Shown here one piece after another: positions 1 through 9,168 of a stretch of 64,000 nt of DNA; the first letter of the stretch is position 1, and each line of letters opens with the position of its first letter. Under the pieces are notes generated by a model that saw nothing but the letters and a program-made list of their open reading frames with translations, searched no databases and was not told the origin of the DNA. The position numbers and the translations under genes are program-made. The stretch comes from Streptomyces sp. NBC_01707 (lineage in GTDB: Bacteria > Actinomycetota > Actinomycetes > Streptomycetales > Streptomycetaceae): positions 6,510,001-6,574,000 of the forward strand of contig NZ_CP109190.1 in assembly GCF_041438805.1 (NCBI RefSeq). Reading direction: 5' to 3'.

Positions 1-846
1 GAGGGTCGAGACGTTGCCGATGTTCGTCCGCAGCCGTCCGTCCTGCACCCGCCGGACGATCTCACCCAGTTGCGCACGATCGGACTCGACGACGAAGTCG
101 ACCGCCAGGCCGTCGGCAGGCCGTGCCTCCGGCGGCCCGACGATGGACACCAGCGTTCCACCGGCCCGGATCAGGCCTGCGGACCGCTTCCCGATGTCGC
201 CGCCGATACCGTCGAACACCAGATCGACGCCGCCGATCTCTTCCAGGGCGTCGTTCTCGAGGTCGACGAACTCCTTCGCGCCGAAGTCGAGCACTGTCTG
301 ACGGTCGGCAGCGCGTCCGGTGCCGATGACATACGCACCGAACTCACGTGCGAGCTGTGTCACCATCGACCCGACTGCGCCGGCCGCACCGTGCACGAGC
401 ACACTCCGCCCCGCCTGAAGGCGGCCGTGCTCGAACAGTCCCTGCCACGCGGTCAGGCCCGAGATCGGCAGGCTCGCGCCCACCGTGAAGTCGACGTCGC
501 CCGGCAGCGGCGCGAGGTTGCGTGCCTCGACGGCCGCGTACTCGGCCAGGGTGCCGTCGCGAGTCCAGTCCGTGAGGCCGAACACCCGCTGTCCCACCGA
601 CAGTCCCGTCGTGCCATAGCCGAGGGAGGTGACCACTCCGGCCAGTTCGTGCCCAGGAATCGATGGTGTTCGGTCGCGGTCCAGGCGATCGGTCCAGGTC
701 GAGGGCCACGCCATCTCGGTCGGGACGAATCCCGACGCATGAATCCGAACGACGACATCGTTCAGCGCTGCCTGCGGCTCGGGCCGCTCCACCAGCGTCA
801 TCCCGGCTGTTCCCGCAGCCTGGTCCGTCACCACGATCGCTTTCAT
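1..846 (-). CDS. NADP-dependent zinc-free MDR oxidoreductase (quinone oxidoreductase-like), 3' end outside window
   Basis: Reading the minus strand from the ATG at 846-844 gives 282 codons open to the window edge, starting MKAIVVTDQAAGTAGMTLVE. The family reduces quinones or enones with NADPH in the cytoplasm. Visible features are the GroES-like N-terminal part (IPGHELAGVV), then the Rossmann nucleotide-binding segment VLVHGAAGAVGSMVTQLA and a following DLVFDGIGG strand. No structural-zinc cysteine cluster is seen, which fits the zinc-independent branch. The C-terminal end, normally about 20-30 residues more, lies left of base 1. It diverges from a MocR-type regulator remnant at 1039, which may once have controlled it. 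The exact substrate cannot be told. Confidence 0.85.
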   Translation of the reverse strand, partial: MKAIVVTDQAAGTAGMTLVERPEPQAALNDVVVRIHASGFVPTEMAWPSTWTDRLDRDRTPSIPGHELAGVVTSLGYGTTGLSVGQRVFGLTDWTRDGTLAEYAAVEARNLAPLPGDVDFTVGASLPISGLTAWQGLFEHGRLQAGRSVLVHGAAGAVGSMVTQLAREFGAYVIGTGRAADRQTVLDFGAKEFVDLENDALEEIGGVDLVFDGIGGDIGKRSAGLIRAGGTLVSIVGPPEARPADGLAVDFVVESDRAQLGEIVRRVQDGRLRTNIGNVSTL

Positions 847-1038
847 GGGAATTGTCTCCTTGGCCATTTGTCGCTTCGGCGGAAATGTTGCAGGAGTGGA
901 AAGCCTGTGCGGCACCCCCTCGGCGGGGCTGATGGGACGCGGCCGGTCGATCTGGACGGCGCCGGTCGGACTGCTATTCGCTCGTCGTCATGTCTTCGAC
1001 CTTAGGCGCGGAGCAGCCCAGGAAGGTGGTCCATTTCC

Positions 1039-1200
1039 ATGGCGAGACCTTGGGCCACTCCGGGGTTGGACCTGCATGTCGAGTCGACCGGGCCGGGCCT
1101 GCGCAAAGCGCTGACGAAGGCGCTGCGGGAAGCGGTCCGCTCCGGGCACCCGGCACCCGGCACCCGGCTGCCTTCCTCCCGCACGCTCGGCGCCGCAGGA
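1039..1200 (+). pseudogene. Remnant of a MocR/GntR-type regulator (N-terminal part only)
   Basis: From ATG 1039 the frame reads MARPWATPGLDLHVESTGPG and continues through ALREAVRSGHPAPGTRLPSS. This matches the start of the winged-helix domain of MocR/PdxR-type GntR regulators. After about 50 residues (LPSSRTL) the family pattern stops: the recognition helix and the whole aminotransferase-like domain are missing. The sequence from about 1190 to 1430 shows no convincing continuation in any frame. It diverges from the oxidoreductase, a usual arrangement for such regulators. I read it as a decayed regulator that lost its 3' part near the tRNA gene; the end coordinate is approximate. Confidence 0.6.
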
Positions 1201-1431
1201 GGGCCTGCGGCGGAACATCGGGGTCCCGGTACTGCTCGCGACCGGAGGGGGCCTACCGGATCTGTCGGAGTGTTGAGTGCGGCTCCGGGAGCGCCACCGC
1301 GTGTCCACCGCGGCCACCCGCGGAAACCCGGTGGCAGTCGGACGGCGTCGGGCAATCCCCACCGTGACCTGGGTAGGGTCCGGCGCTTATGCGTTCTCTA
1401 CGCGGCCCTCGCTACGGTGCTGTGACCTGCT

Positions 1432-1457
1432 GAAAAGGCCCTCCCGAGGGAGGGCCT
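1432..1457 (-). terminator. Intrinsic-type terminator of tRNA-Arg
   Basis: A 10-bp perfect inverted repeat (1436-1445 with 1448-1457) is followed, in minus-strand direction, by a short T run (complement of 1432-1435). It lies about 20 bases past the 3' end of the tRNA gene. Confidence 0.75.
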
Positions 1458-1475
1458 GGCTTGGTGCGGACTGTG

Positions 1476-1548
1476 TGCCCCCGGCAGGACTCGAACCTGC
1501 GGCCAAGCGCTTAGAAGGCGCCTGCTCTATCCACTGAGCTACGGGGGC
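1476..1548 (-). tRNA. tRNA-Arg (anticodon TCT)
   Basis: On the minus strand a 73-base cloverleaf can be drawn. The acceptor arm GCCCCCG pairs with CGGGGGC, the D-arm is TAGCTCAGTGGATAGAGCA, the anticodon loop CTTCTAA gives anticodon TCT, and the T-arm carries GGTTCGAGTCC. The discriminator is A and CCA is not encoded. TCT reads AGA/AGG arginine codons, which are rare in this GC-rich genome. Such tRNA genes are common targets of integrative elements, but no element is joined to this one; only a decayed regulator lies next to it. Confidence 0.97.
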
Positions 1549-1857
1549 CGGGTGGTGGCCTCGGCGGCCTGGAGCCCTGGGACCGGGCCGGTCCGTGACC
1601 TTGCCGGGACAAGGATAGGGCTCCGATCGCCTCGACCCGGTTGCTTCACCTGCGTGGCACGATGTGGAGGTTCGGTGAAGCGAACCGATAATCGCAGGTG
1701 GGTGCGGATCTTGCACTGCTTTTGACGCCTGACGCCCCGGGTGTTGTGCACTCGTTATGCCTGCGCCCCACTCGTCCCCTCTGTCCCGACGGCGTAACCG
1801 GCGCGCAGAGGTGGCTATACGCTTCAAAATGGCGCCAAAATTGGGCATTCTTCGCAT
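1549..1857. other. Intergenic region between tRNA-Arg and dynA
   Basis: About 309 bases without a supported gene. It should hold the tRNA-Arg promoter (minus strand) and the dynA promoter (plus strand). A small inverted repeat GGTTCG/CGAACC is visible near 1667-1684. The stretch just before dynA (about 1810-1850) is AT-richer than its surroundings and may hold the promoter, but no clear -35/-10 pair can be assigned. Confidence 0.4.
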
Positions 1858-1866
1858 GTGGTGACC

Positions 1867-3519
1867 ATGGACGTACGGCCTCAGCTCATCGACGCACTTT
1901 CCGCCCTGCGCGACCGTGTCGCTGCCGTGCGTCTGCCACTCCCGCTTCCGGGGGCGGCACGTGCCAGTCAGACCAGGGTGGAGCTGCTCGCGCAGCTCGA
2001 CGACTACCTGCTTCCCCGACTGAAGGATCCTGAAGCACCGCTGCTCGCGGTCGTCGGTGGATCCACCGGGGCCGGGAAGTCGACGCTCGTCAACTCGCTC
2101 GTGGGGCGACGGGTCAGCGAGGCCGGGGTGCTGCGGCCGACGACCCGGACCCCTGTCCTTGTCTGCCATCCGGATGATCATCACTGGTTCGCCGGGGTAC
2201 GCGTACTGCCCCAACTGACCCGGGTCTGGCTGCCGCCGGAGGAGTCCGCGGATCCCGGCCTCCGCGACGACCGCGACGGTCTCGGCGAGGACGAGCTGGA
2301 GGACGGGACCGCGCTGCGGATCGAGACCGCCGCGAGTCTGCCGCGCGGACTCGCGCTGCTGGACGCCCCGGACATCGACTCGCTCGTCGTACGGAACCGG
2401 GTGCTGGCGGCCGAACTCGTCTCCGCCGCCGACATCTGGGTCATGGTCACCACCGCTTCCCGGTACGCCGACGCGGTGCCGTGGCAGATGCTGCGTACGG
2501 CAAAGGAGTACGACGCCTCCCTCGTCATCGTGCTCGACCGGGTGCCGCACCAGGTGATCGCCGAAGTGTCGCGGCAGTACGGAGCGTTGCTCACCAGGGC
2601 GGGTCTCGGTGAGGTGCCGCGCTTCACCATCCCGGAACTGCCCGAGTCGGCGGGCGGCGGCAGTGGGCTGCTGCCCACCACCGCGGTCGCACCGCTGCGC
2701 TCCTGGCTCGGCCATCGCGTCCACGATCCGGCGGCCCGCCAGCAGGCCGTGGGGCGTACGGCGACCGGTGTCATCGACTCGCTGGACGTACGCATGCCGG
2801 AGCTGGCCGGGGCCGTCGCCGCGCAGTACGCGGCGGCCGTGCGGCTCACCGGCGTGGTCGAGGACGCGTACCGGAAGGAGGGCGCCCGGGTGCAGCGGCG
2901 GCTGCAGAACGGGGGTGTGCTCGCCGGGGACGCCCGCACCCGGTGGCGCGGATACCCGCTCTACAGCTCCTCCGAGGAACTTCTCGACGCACTGGTGGAG
3001 AGCCTGGCCGCACTCCTGCAGTGCGCTGTCGCCGCCGCCGACGAGCAGATCCGCACGACCTGGCGGCACGAGCCGGCGGCCGGTGTCCTCGGGTCCGAGG
3101 CCGCCGGCCGCCAGGCCGGGGGGTGGGGGCCGGCCGAGGACGTCCGGGGCCGGATCGCCATGGCCGTACGACGGTGGCGGCGGGTGCTGGAGGAGCTGGC
3201 CGAGGAAGAGGTGCGCCGGCTGGAACGCAATGCCGCACCCGACGCCGAGACGGTCGCCGCACTGCTGGCCGCCGCGCTGCTCGGCGGACGGCGTGCCCGC
3301 AGCGCCGGGGAGCAGCTCGCCGAACGCATCGGTGTCCAGGGGGCCCTGCGACTGCGCGACAAGGGTGGCGCACTGCTGGCCACCTATCTCGACCGGGTGC
3401 TGAACGGTGAGCGGGACCGGCGGCTCGCGCCGCTCGACGCGCTCGATGTGACCCCGGAGCCGCAGGCAGAACTGATTGCCGCGCTGTCCGTACTGCAGAA
3501 GGAGAGGTGGCAGCGTTGA
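1867..3519 (+). CDS. dynA: Dynamin-like GTPase DynA
   Basis: Cytosolic GTPase of the bacterial dynamin type, 550 residues. The P-loop GGSTGAGKS (about residues 64-72) is followed by a conserved [10 protein letters not shown] switch region and the DAPDID segment of the G3 motif. The C-terminal half is long, helical and rich in Glu/Arg, with no membrane segment. In Streptomyces a co-transcribed DynA/DynB pair stabilises the FtsZ ring during sporulation septation, and the partner follows directly here. GTG codons at 1858 and 1861 are alternative starts. No clear Shine-Dalgarno precedes any of them, so a leaderless transcript is possible. The stop overlaps the start of dynB. Confidence 0.8.
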   Translation: MDVRPQLIDALSALRDRVAAVRLPLPLPGAARASQTRVELLAQLDDYLLPRLKDPEAPLLAVVGGSTGAGKSTLVNSLVGRRVSEAGVLRPTTRTPVLVCHPDDHHWFAGVRVLPQLTRVWLPPEESADPGLRDDRDGLGEDELEDGTALRIETAASLPRGLALLDAPDIDSLVVRNRVLAAELVSAADIWVMVTTASRYADAVPWQMLRTAKEYDASLVIVLDRVPHQVIAEVSRQYGALLTRAGLGEVPRFTIPELPESAGGGSGLLPTTAVAPLRSWLGHRVHDPAARQQAVGRTATGVIDSLDVRMPELAGAVAAQYAAAVRLTGVVEDAYRKEGARVQRRLQNGGVLAGDARTRWRGYPLYSSSEELLDALVESLAALLQCAVAAADEQIRTTWRHEPAAGVLGSEAAGRQAGGWGPAEDVRGRIAMAVRRWRRVLEELAEEEVRRLERNAAPDAETVAALLAAALLGGRRARSAGEQLAERIGVQGALRLRDKGGALLATYLDRVLNGERDRRLAPLDALDVTPEPQAELIAALSVLQKERWQR

Positions 3520-5540
3520 CTGTCGTCACTGACCAGGACCACAGCCAGGAACAGGGCCGGGTGCGGGACCCGGGACCGGAGACGGACCGGGACGTGGACC
3601 GCGAGCCGCGGCAGGGCCGGACCGCGGACGTCGCGATCCGCAACGTCCCCGAGCCCGCCGGGCGCTGGGACGACGGGCTCATTGCCCGGCGCGCCGCGGC
3701 CGCCGCCAAGGAACCCTCCGGGAAATCCGGACCCGATCCCGATCCCGGCCGCGAGGCCGCCTCCGACGTACGGCCCCAGGTCGAGGCGTACGTACCGTCC
3801 GGCAGCCCGCTCGGGCCGCGGCTCGACGCGCTGCGTGAGCTCGTCGGACTGTCCAGGGCCCGGCTCGACCAAGCCACCCTGGCCGAGGCGGGGCGCGTAC
3901 TCGACGAGGCCGCCGCCCGGCAGCGGCTCTCCTCCCGGCACACCGTCGTCGCCATCGCCGGTGCGTCGGGCAGCGGCAAGTCGACCCTATTCAATTCCCT
4001 CGCGGGCGCGCAGATCTCCGACACCGGGCTGCGACGGCCGACCACCGCCGCGCCCATCGCCTGCTCCTGGACCGACGGCGCCGCCGGGCTGCTGGACCGG
4101 CTCGCCGTTCCCGGGCGGCTCAGGCGCAGGCCGTACCAGGGTGGTACGGAAGCGGACGAGGCGCTTCAGGGGCTCGTTCTCGTCGATCTGCCCGACCACG
4201 ACTCGGCGGCGACCGGGCACCGCGAGCAGGTGGACCGGGTGCTTGCGCTGGTCGATGCGGTGATCTGGGTCGTGGATCCGGAGAAGTACGCGGACGCGGC
4301 TCTGCACGAGCGCTATCTGCGGCCGCTGGCCGGGCATGCGGAGGTCACGTTCGTCGTGCTCAACCAGGTGGACCGGCTGCCCGGTGACGCCGCCGACCAG
4401 GTTCTCGACGATCTGCGCCGACTGCTCGACGAGGACGGCATGGCGCTCGGCGAGCACGGCGAACCGGGCGCCACCGTGTTGTCCCTGTCGGCTCTCACCG
4501 GCGACGGGGTGGGCGAACTGCGTGAGCTGCTCGGCCGGTTCGTCCAGGAGCGCACGGCTGCGGCGCGTCGGCTCTCCGCCGATGTGGACGCCGTGGCGGC
4601 CAGACTGCGGTCGGCGTACGTCGCCGAGGGGCGGCCGGGGCTCGGTGAGTGTGCCCGTGAGGAGTTCGCCGACCGGCTCGCCGAGGCCGTCGGCGCGGCC
4701 GCGGCAGGTCAGGCCGCCGAGCGCGAGTGGCGCAGGAACGCAGGGCGGGCCTGCGGGACGCCCTGGCTGCGTCTGTGGCGCTGGTACGAGTCCACCAGGC
4801 AGCCGGGAACCACGGACTGGGCAGCAGCGCTGCCCGCGCCGCCGGAGGAGCAGCTCACCGCCCGGCAGCGTGTCGAGCAGGCGGTCCGCACGGTGGCGGA
4901 CGCCGCCGCCGACGGGCTGCCCGGCCCCTGGGCGCAGGCGGTCCGCGAGGCCGCGATGAACGGGGCGGAGGGGTTGCCGGAAGCGCTGGACGAGCTGGCG
5001 CAGAAGAGCGGCACGACTTCGGAGGGCCCTGGCAGGGCCGTGGGGGAGGGGGAGCGTGCGGGCGAGGATGCGGGGCCCGGCGCGGCGCCCGTCGACGCCG
5101 ACGGCGGGGCTGCGGTCGCTGCCGCGACGGCCGGTGGATCCGGTGTGGCACGGAGCGGGCGGGTGGCCGGCAGGCCGCCGCGTCCCGCGTGGTGGCCCGC
5201 CGCCGTAATGGCGCAGGTCTCCATGACGCTGCTGCAGATCTTCGGTGGTCTCTGGCTGATCGGCCAGATCGTCGGTGTGGTCGAACCCGGGCTGCTCACC
5301 GCCGCATCGGTGATGATGGCCGGCGTCGTCGGCGGGCCACTGGTCGAGTGGTCGTGTGCGGCCGCCGCGCGTGGGCCCGCACGACGGTACGGACTGGAGG
5401 CCGAGCGGCGGCTGCGTGAGGCGGCGGCGGCCTGCGGCCGGGCGCGGGTGCTCGATCCGGTGGCGGCCGAACTGGTGCGGTACCGCGAGGTGCGCGAGCG
5501 GTTCGTGGCGGTGACGGAGTTTTCCACAAGCGGCCGGTAG
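3516..5540 (+). CDS. dynB: Membrane-associated dynamin-like GTPase DynB
   Basis: 674-residue GTPase. A charged, probably disordered N-terminal region of about 80 residues precedes the P-loop GASGSGKST (about 150-158), and the G3-like DLPDHD and G4-like NQVD motifs follow. Two hydrophobic segments lie near the C-terminus (around [17 protein letters not shown] and [15 protein letters not shown]), as expected for the membrane-anchored partner in sporulation septa. I chose TTG 3516 because GGAGAGG at 3501-3507 lies 8 bases before it, while the GTG at 3507 overlaps that site. The start overlaps the dynA stop (TTGA), so the two are translationally coupled. A low-complexity Ala/Gly/Glu stretch precedes the membrane part. 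Confidence 0.8.
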   Translation: MTVVTDQDHSQEQGRVRDPGPETDRDVDREPRQGRTADVAIRNVPEPAGRWDDGLIARRAAAAAKEPSGKSGPDPDPGREAASDVRPQVEAYVPSGSPLGPRLDALRELVGLSRARLDQATLAEAGRVLDEAAARQRLSSRHTVVAIAGASGSGKSTLFNSLAGAQISDTGLRRPTTAAPIACSWTDGAAGLLDRLAVPGRLRRRPYQGGTEADEALQGLVLVDLPDHDSAATGHREQVDRVLALVDAVIWVVDPEKYADAALHERYLRPLAGHAEVTFVVLNQVDRLPGDAADQVLDDLRRLLDEDGMALGEHGEPGATVLSLSALTGDGVGELRELLGRFVQERTAAARRLSADVDAVAARLRSAYVAEGRPGLGECAREEFADRLAEAVGAAAAGQAAEREWRRNAGRACGTPWLRLWRWYESTRQPGTTDWAAALPAPPEEQLTARQRVEQAVRTVADAAADGLPGPWAQAVREAAMNGAEGLPEALDELAQKSGTTSEGPGRAVGEGERAGEDAGPGAAPVDADGGAAVAAATAGGSGVARSGRVAGRPPRPAWWPAAVMAQVSMTLLQIFGGLWLIGQIVGVVEPGLLTAASVMMAGVVGGPLVEWSCAAAARGPARRYGLEAERRLREAAAACGRARVLDPVAAELVRYREVRERFVAVTEFSTSGR

Positions 5541-5633
5541 TCCACAGCCCCGAGCAGGATCCCCGCCTCCCCTTCAGCATGAGATCAGTGACCGCGCGGC
5601 AGCGGCCACGGGCGACGAAGGGGAGGCGGAGGC

Positions 5634-6224
5634 ATGAACGAGACCGTGGTGACACTGGTGGGCAACGCGGCGACCGGAGTGGAGTTCCGGGAGACCGCGA
5701 CCGGCGGAATGGCGCGCTTCCGCTTCGCTGTGACGGCTCGCCGTTGGGACCGGGAGAAGCAGTTCTGGACGGACGGGCACACCAGCTTCTACACGGTGTG
5801 GGCGTGGCGCACGCTGGCCTCGAATCTCGCGGGTTCGGTCGCTGTGGGAGAACCACTGGTCGTGCACGGTCGGTTGAAGGTGCGTGAGGAGGAACGGGAC
5901 GGGCAGCGCCGGACGTTCGTGGACATCGAGGCGCTGGCGGTCGGACACGATCTGACACGGGGGACGGCGGCGTTCCGGCGGGTGGTGCGGGGTGATCCGA
6001 CGCTGACGGCCGGCCCGGGCGGGCGGGGCGGCCAGGCGGAGGAAGAGGGAGAGGGGAACTCCGACCGGTTCGGGGGGTCGGTCGAGCGGAGGGGGCCTGT
6101 TGTGCGGTCCGCGAAGCGGGCGCAGGGGGAGCGGAGAGCGCAGGGCGAGCGGGGCGCGCGGCGTGGGCAGCGTGGGCCGACGGTACGTCAGGAACAGATC
6201 CCGGAGCTGGCGTCGGCGCCGTGA
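5634..6224 (+). CDS. ssbB: Single-stranded DNA-binding protein SsbB
   Basis: 196 residues with an N-terminal OB fold (MNETVVTLVGNAATGVEFRE, then WRTLASNLAGSVAVGEPLVV and VDIEALAVGHDL). It is followed by a basic, Gly/Arg/Gln-rich tail. It lacks the acidic DDEPPF-type tip of housekeeping SSB, which recruits replication proteins; the last residues are EQIPELASAP. This fits the second Streptomyces SSB paralogue, linked in S. coelicolor to chromosome segregation in spores. Its place after dynAB suits a sporulation role. The start is preceded by GGGGAGGCGGAGG. The gene is 93 bases from dynB and may share its transcript. Confidence 0.85.
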   Translation: MNETVVTLVGNAATGVEFRETATGGMARFRFAVTARRWDREKQFWTDGHTSFYTVWAWRTLASNLAGSVAVGEPLVVHGRLKVREEERDGQRRTFVDIEALAVGHDLTRGTAAFRRVVRGDPTLTAGPGGRGGQAEEEGEGNSDRFGGSVERRGPVVRSAKRAQGERRAQGERGARRGQRGPTVRQEQIPELASAP

Positions 6225-6415
6225 CCGGGCTTGGGGGTACGGGAGTTATCGGCGATAACGATTCTGAGTCGGAATGGTTATACGAAGGTATGACGGGGGA
6301 ATACGCATCGCCGCTTCCTTAGGATCTCCCAATACTCATAAGGAACTTGAGTCGGCTGGCGGGACAAACCCCACACGCGCACCAAGCGCGAGGATCCCGC
6401 CCGGAGGGGACATCC

Positions 6416-7870
6416 GTGTTTTCTGCTTCTTCAGCGACCGCTTCAGCATCCAGTGCGGGGACGAATCCCCCACGGAGACCGGGCATATCCCGGCTGGCCG
6501 CATCCGCGGTGGCATCCGGGCTCGTCATAGCCGCCGCTCTCGTCGGCACAGGCAGCGCGGCCGCCGACGAGGCGCCTCAGCACCAGGGCGGCGCGACCGC
6601 CGTCCTGGACGGGTTGAAGACCTACGACCGGGCAGTGCTCCACACGGACGGCAAGAAGCAGGAGCTGGCCGCCGGGCTCTTCGAGATGACCGTCGACGGC
6701 GGCGGCAAGCTCAAGACGTACTGCATCGACATTCACAACCCCACCCAGGACCAGGCGAAGTACCTGGAGACCCCCTGGAACCAGACGTCGCTCGGCGCCA
6801 ACAAGAACGCGGGCAAGATCCGCTGGATCCTGCAGCACTCCTACCCGCAGATCGACGACCTCGCGGCGCTCGCCGAACAGGCCGGCACCGGACCGCTGAC
6901 CGAGAAGACCGCGGCGGCGGGCACCCAGGTCGCCATCTGGCGCTACTCGGACAACGCCGATGTCGACGCCTCCGACCAGCAGGCCGAGAAGCTCGCCGAC
7001 TGGCTGGGGGAGCACGCCGAGGACGTCGCCGAGCCCAAGGCGTCCCTCGCCCTGGACCCGGCAGCGGTCTCCGGCCTGTCCGGTGAGCGGCTCGGGCCGG
7101 TCACCGTCCACACCGACGCCGGCCAGGTCTCGGTGACCCCGCCCGCCGACTCCGCCAGCGGCGTCAAGGTCACCGACAAGAGCGGCAAGCCCGTCACCGC
7201 CGCCGTCAACGGCGCCGAGCTCTACTTCGACGTCCCGGCGGGTGCCGCCGACGGCACCGCCTCGCTGACCGTGCAGGCGACCACCTCGGTGCCGGTCGGC
7301 CGGGCCTTCGCCGGGGTGACCAAGAGCCAGACCCAGATCCTGGCCGGCTCCAGCGAGTCCACGGTCTCCGCGACCGCCACCGCGACCTGGGCCAAGAAGG
7401 GCGCAATCCCCGCGATCACTGCGAAGAAGAACTGCGCCAAGGGCGGCGTGGACGTCACCGCGAGCAACGAGGGCGACGAGGCGTTCACCTTCGAGCTGGC
7501 CGGTGCCGAGCACACCGTCGAGGCCGGACAGACCGAGACGGTGACCGTCCCGGTCGCCGAGGACCAGGCGTACGACTTCACGATCACCGGTCCCGGCGGG
7601 TTCTCCAAGACGTTCAAGGGCGTCCTGGACTGCAAGACCACCGGCAGCGGTACCGGCGGTCCCGACACCCAGACCGCCGACCAGCCCGTCCCGGCCACGG
7701 CCGGCGGCAGCTCGACCGGAACCGGTGGCGACCTCGCCGAGACCGGCAGCTCCAGCGCCACGCCGATCATCGCGGGAATCGCCATCGCACTCGTCGTCGT
7801 CGGCGGCGGCGCGGTCTTCTTCCTCCGCAAGCGGAAGGCGCCGTCCGCGGGGCAGTCGACCGAGGGATGA
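6416..7870 (+). CDS. Sortase-anchored thioester-domain (TQXA) surface protein
   Basis: 484-residue secreted protein. A long basic N-region and hydrophobic core end near AAADEA (about 45-52). The thioester domain follows, with Cys103 in TYCIDIHNPT and Gln171 in GTQVAIWRY; these two residues form an internal thioester in TQXA domains, which can bind surface amines covalently. Ig-like and Cys-containing repeats follow. The C-terminus is a full sorting signal: LAETG (about 440-444), a hydrophobic stretch and RKRK. LAXTG is the class E sortase motif of Streptomyces. The GTG start is supported by GGAGGGG at 6403-6409; an upstream ATG at 6347 lacks such a site. A strong hairpin follows the gene. Confidence 0.85.
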   Translation: MFSASSATASASSAGTNPPRRPGISRLAASAVASGLVIAAALVGTGSAAADEAPQHQGGATAVLDGLKTYDRAVLHTDGKKQELAAGLFEMTVDGGGKLKTYCIDIHNPTQDQAKYLETPWNQTSLGANKNAGKIRWILQHSYPQIDDLAALAEQAGTGPLTEKTAAAGTQVAIWRYSDNADVDASDQQAEKLADWLGEHAEDVAEPKASLALDPAAVSGLSGERLGPVTVHTDAGQVSVTPPADSASGVKVTDKSGKPVTAAVNGAELYFDVPAGAADGTASLTVQATTSVPVGRAFAGVTKSQTQILAGSSESTVSATATATWAKKGAIPAITAKKNCAKGGVDVTASNEGDEAFTFELAGAEHTVEAGQTETVTVPVAEDQAYDFTITGPGGFSKTFKGVLDCKTTGSGTGGPDTQTADQPVPATAGGSSTGTGGDLAETGSSSATPIIAGIAIALVVVGGGAVFFLRKRKAPSAGQSTEG

Positions 7871-7914
7871 GCAGAATGTGACAGCTGAGCGGCACATTGT
7901 CACGGTGTGCGGCT

Positions 7915-7950
7915 GACAGCCCCGGTACGCCCACGCGTACCGGGGCTGTC
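7915..7950. terminator. Strong hairpin terminator after the surface-protein gene
   Basis: A perfect 16-bp inverted repeat with a CCAC loop (7915-7930 with 7935-7950) lies between convergent genes. There is no U-run, as is usual in Streptomyces; it probably serves both strands. Confidence 0.8.
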
Positions 7951-8070
7951 GCGTAACGGACGATCCGTGCCGGATACCGACGGCCGGACCGGTTCCGTCA
8001 GGAGACCTGCCGCATCTGCCGGCAACCCGCCCCGGGGCAAGTCCCACGACACCACCTGACGGAGCCGGCC

Positions 8071-9168
8071 CTACCGGTCCTGCGGCCGGACCCCGCCCTT
8101 GTCCACCACGGATCGCTTCAGTACGGCGTCGGCGTCCAGCAGGGCGCCCTTCCGGCCGATCTCCGTGTCCTTCGTCAGGAAGGTGCGCGAGCCCATGAAG
8201 GAGAGCCCCTTCGGGTTGAAGACCCACTCCGAGCGGGTGGCGTGCCGGGTGTCCTCACGGGCGATGCCCACCCCGTGGCGGCCCAGCGCGTCCACCGCGT
8301 GAGGGGCCTCGGTCACCCCCGGGATCAGCGCCGCGGCCTTGTACAGTGCGGCGGCGGTCTCCGGCGGCAGCACGGTCTCCCCGATCAGGTATCCGATCTG
8401 CTCGAACACCGCCTGGGCGTGCTCCTGGCCCTCCTCCTTCGGGGTGAGGGCGGTGAGGTGCGCGAGCAGCTTCTGCGGGTCGGTGGGCAGGGCGGCCAGC
8501 CAGCGGTAGGTGGGCCGGGTCAGGCCCTCCTGGGTGCCGTCGGTGTCCCCGAACTCGGCGTTGATGGGGAGGGTGTCCCCGTCCTGGCGGATGTAGCCGA
8601 GCTTCTTGAGCGGCCCGGGCTTCTGGGCGTACCAGATCTCCCGTTCCTTCAGCGGTCCCGTCACCAGCTTCCCGCTGGTGAGGTCGCTGTCCTGGACCTG
8701 GCTGCGCACATAGACGAACTGGTCGTCGCCGACCGGTCCGGCGTCGCTCTTCGCCGCCGCGTCCGAGATCCGGTTCAGCACCAGGGCGACCGGCTGGGCG
8801 TTCCCGGCGCGCGCCGAGGCGTTGCCGTCCGCCTGCGCCGCCTCCGGTCCGGCCGCCGGGTCGCCGCCTACCTGCGCGGTGTAGCCCGCGATCACACCGG
8901 CCAGGGCCAGCGCCGCGACCGGGGCCAGGAAGGACGGGCGCAGGAGGCGCGGGCGGGCGGGGCGGTCGGCACGGGCCGCGCGGTCCCGGCCCCTGTCCTG
9001 GCCTCGGTTCCCGGAGCGGTCGGTGTCGTCGTCGATCAGGTTCATCAGGCGTTCCCTGTGGTGCTCGTGGCGGCCCGGCGGAAGGTCGAATCCGGTGGCG
9101 GGCGGCAGCAGCCGCGCCAGCTCGGCGCGGTCGTCCCGGCCGTCGTCGGTACCCGTCGTCGCGGTCAT
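8071..9168 (-). CDS. CU044_5270-type membrane-anchored protein, partner of the ECF sigma factor
   Basis: 365 residues. The first ~90 residues are cytoplasmic (LARLLPPATGFDLPPGRHEH, then an Asp/Arg-rich stretch). A single membrane segment follows (FLAPVAALALAGVIAGYTAQ) and a large external domain with FVYVRSQVQDS, EIWYAQK and GIAREDTRHATRSEWVFNP. The pattern matches the CU044_5270 family, regularly encoded next to ECF sigma factors in actinomycetes. Its role is unknown; an anti-sigma or signal-sensing role is plausible, but no zinc anti-sigma motif is seen. ATG 9168 overlaps the sigma stop as ATGA, so translation is coupled. Confidence 0.8.
   Translation of the reverse strand: MTATTGTDDGRDDRAELARLLPPATGFDLPPGRHEHHRERLMNLIDDDTDRSGNRGQDRGRDRAARADRPARPRLLRPSFLAPVAALALAGVIAGYTAQVGGDPAAGPEAAQADGNASARAGNAQPVALVLNRISDAAAKSDAGPVGDDQFVYVRSQVQDSDLTSGKLVTGPLKEREIWYAQKPGPLKKLGYIRQDGDTLPINAEFGDTDGTQEGLTRPTYRWLAALPTDPQKLLAHLTALTPKEEGQEHAQAVFEQIGYLIGETVLPPETAAALYKAAALIPGVTEAPHAVDALGRHGVGIAREDTRHATRSEWVFNPKGLSFMGSRTFLTKDTEIGRKGALLDADAVLKRSVVDKGGVRPQDR

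Noticed and set aside
1387..3069. A 560-codon minus-strand frame over tRNA-Arg and dynA
   Set aside because: It runs through a tRNA gene and antisense to a clear GTPase; the text is low complexity.
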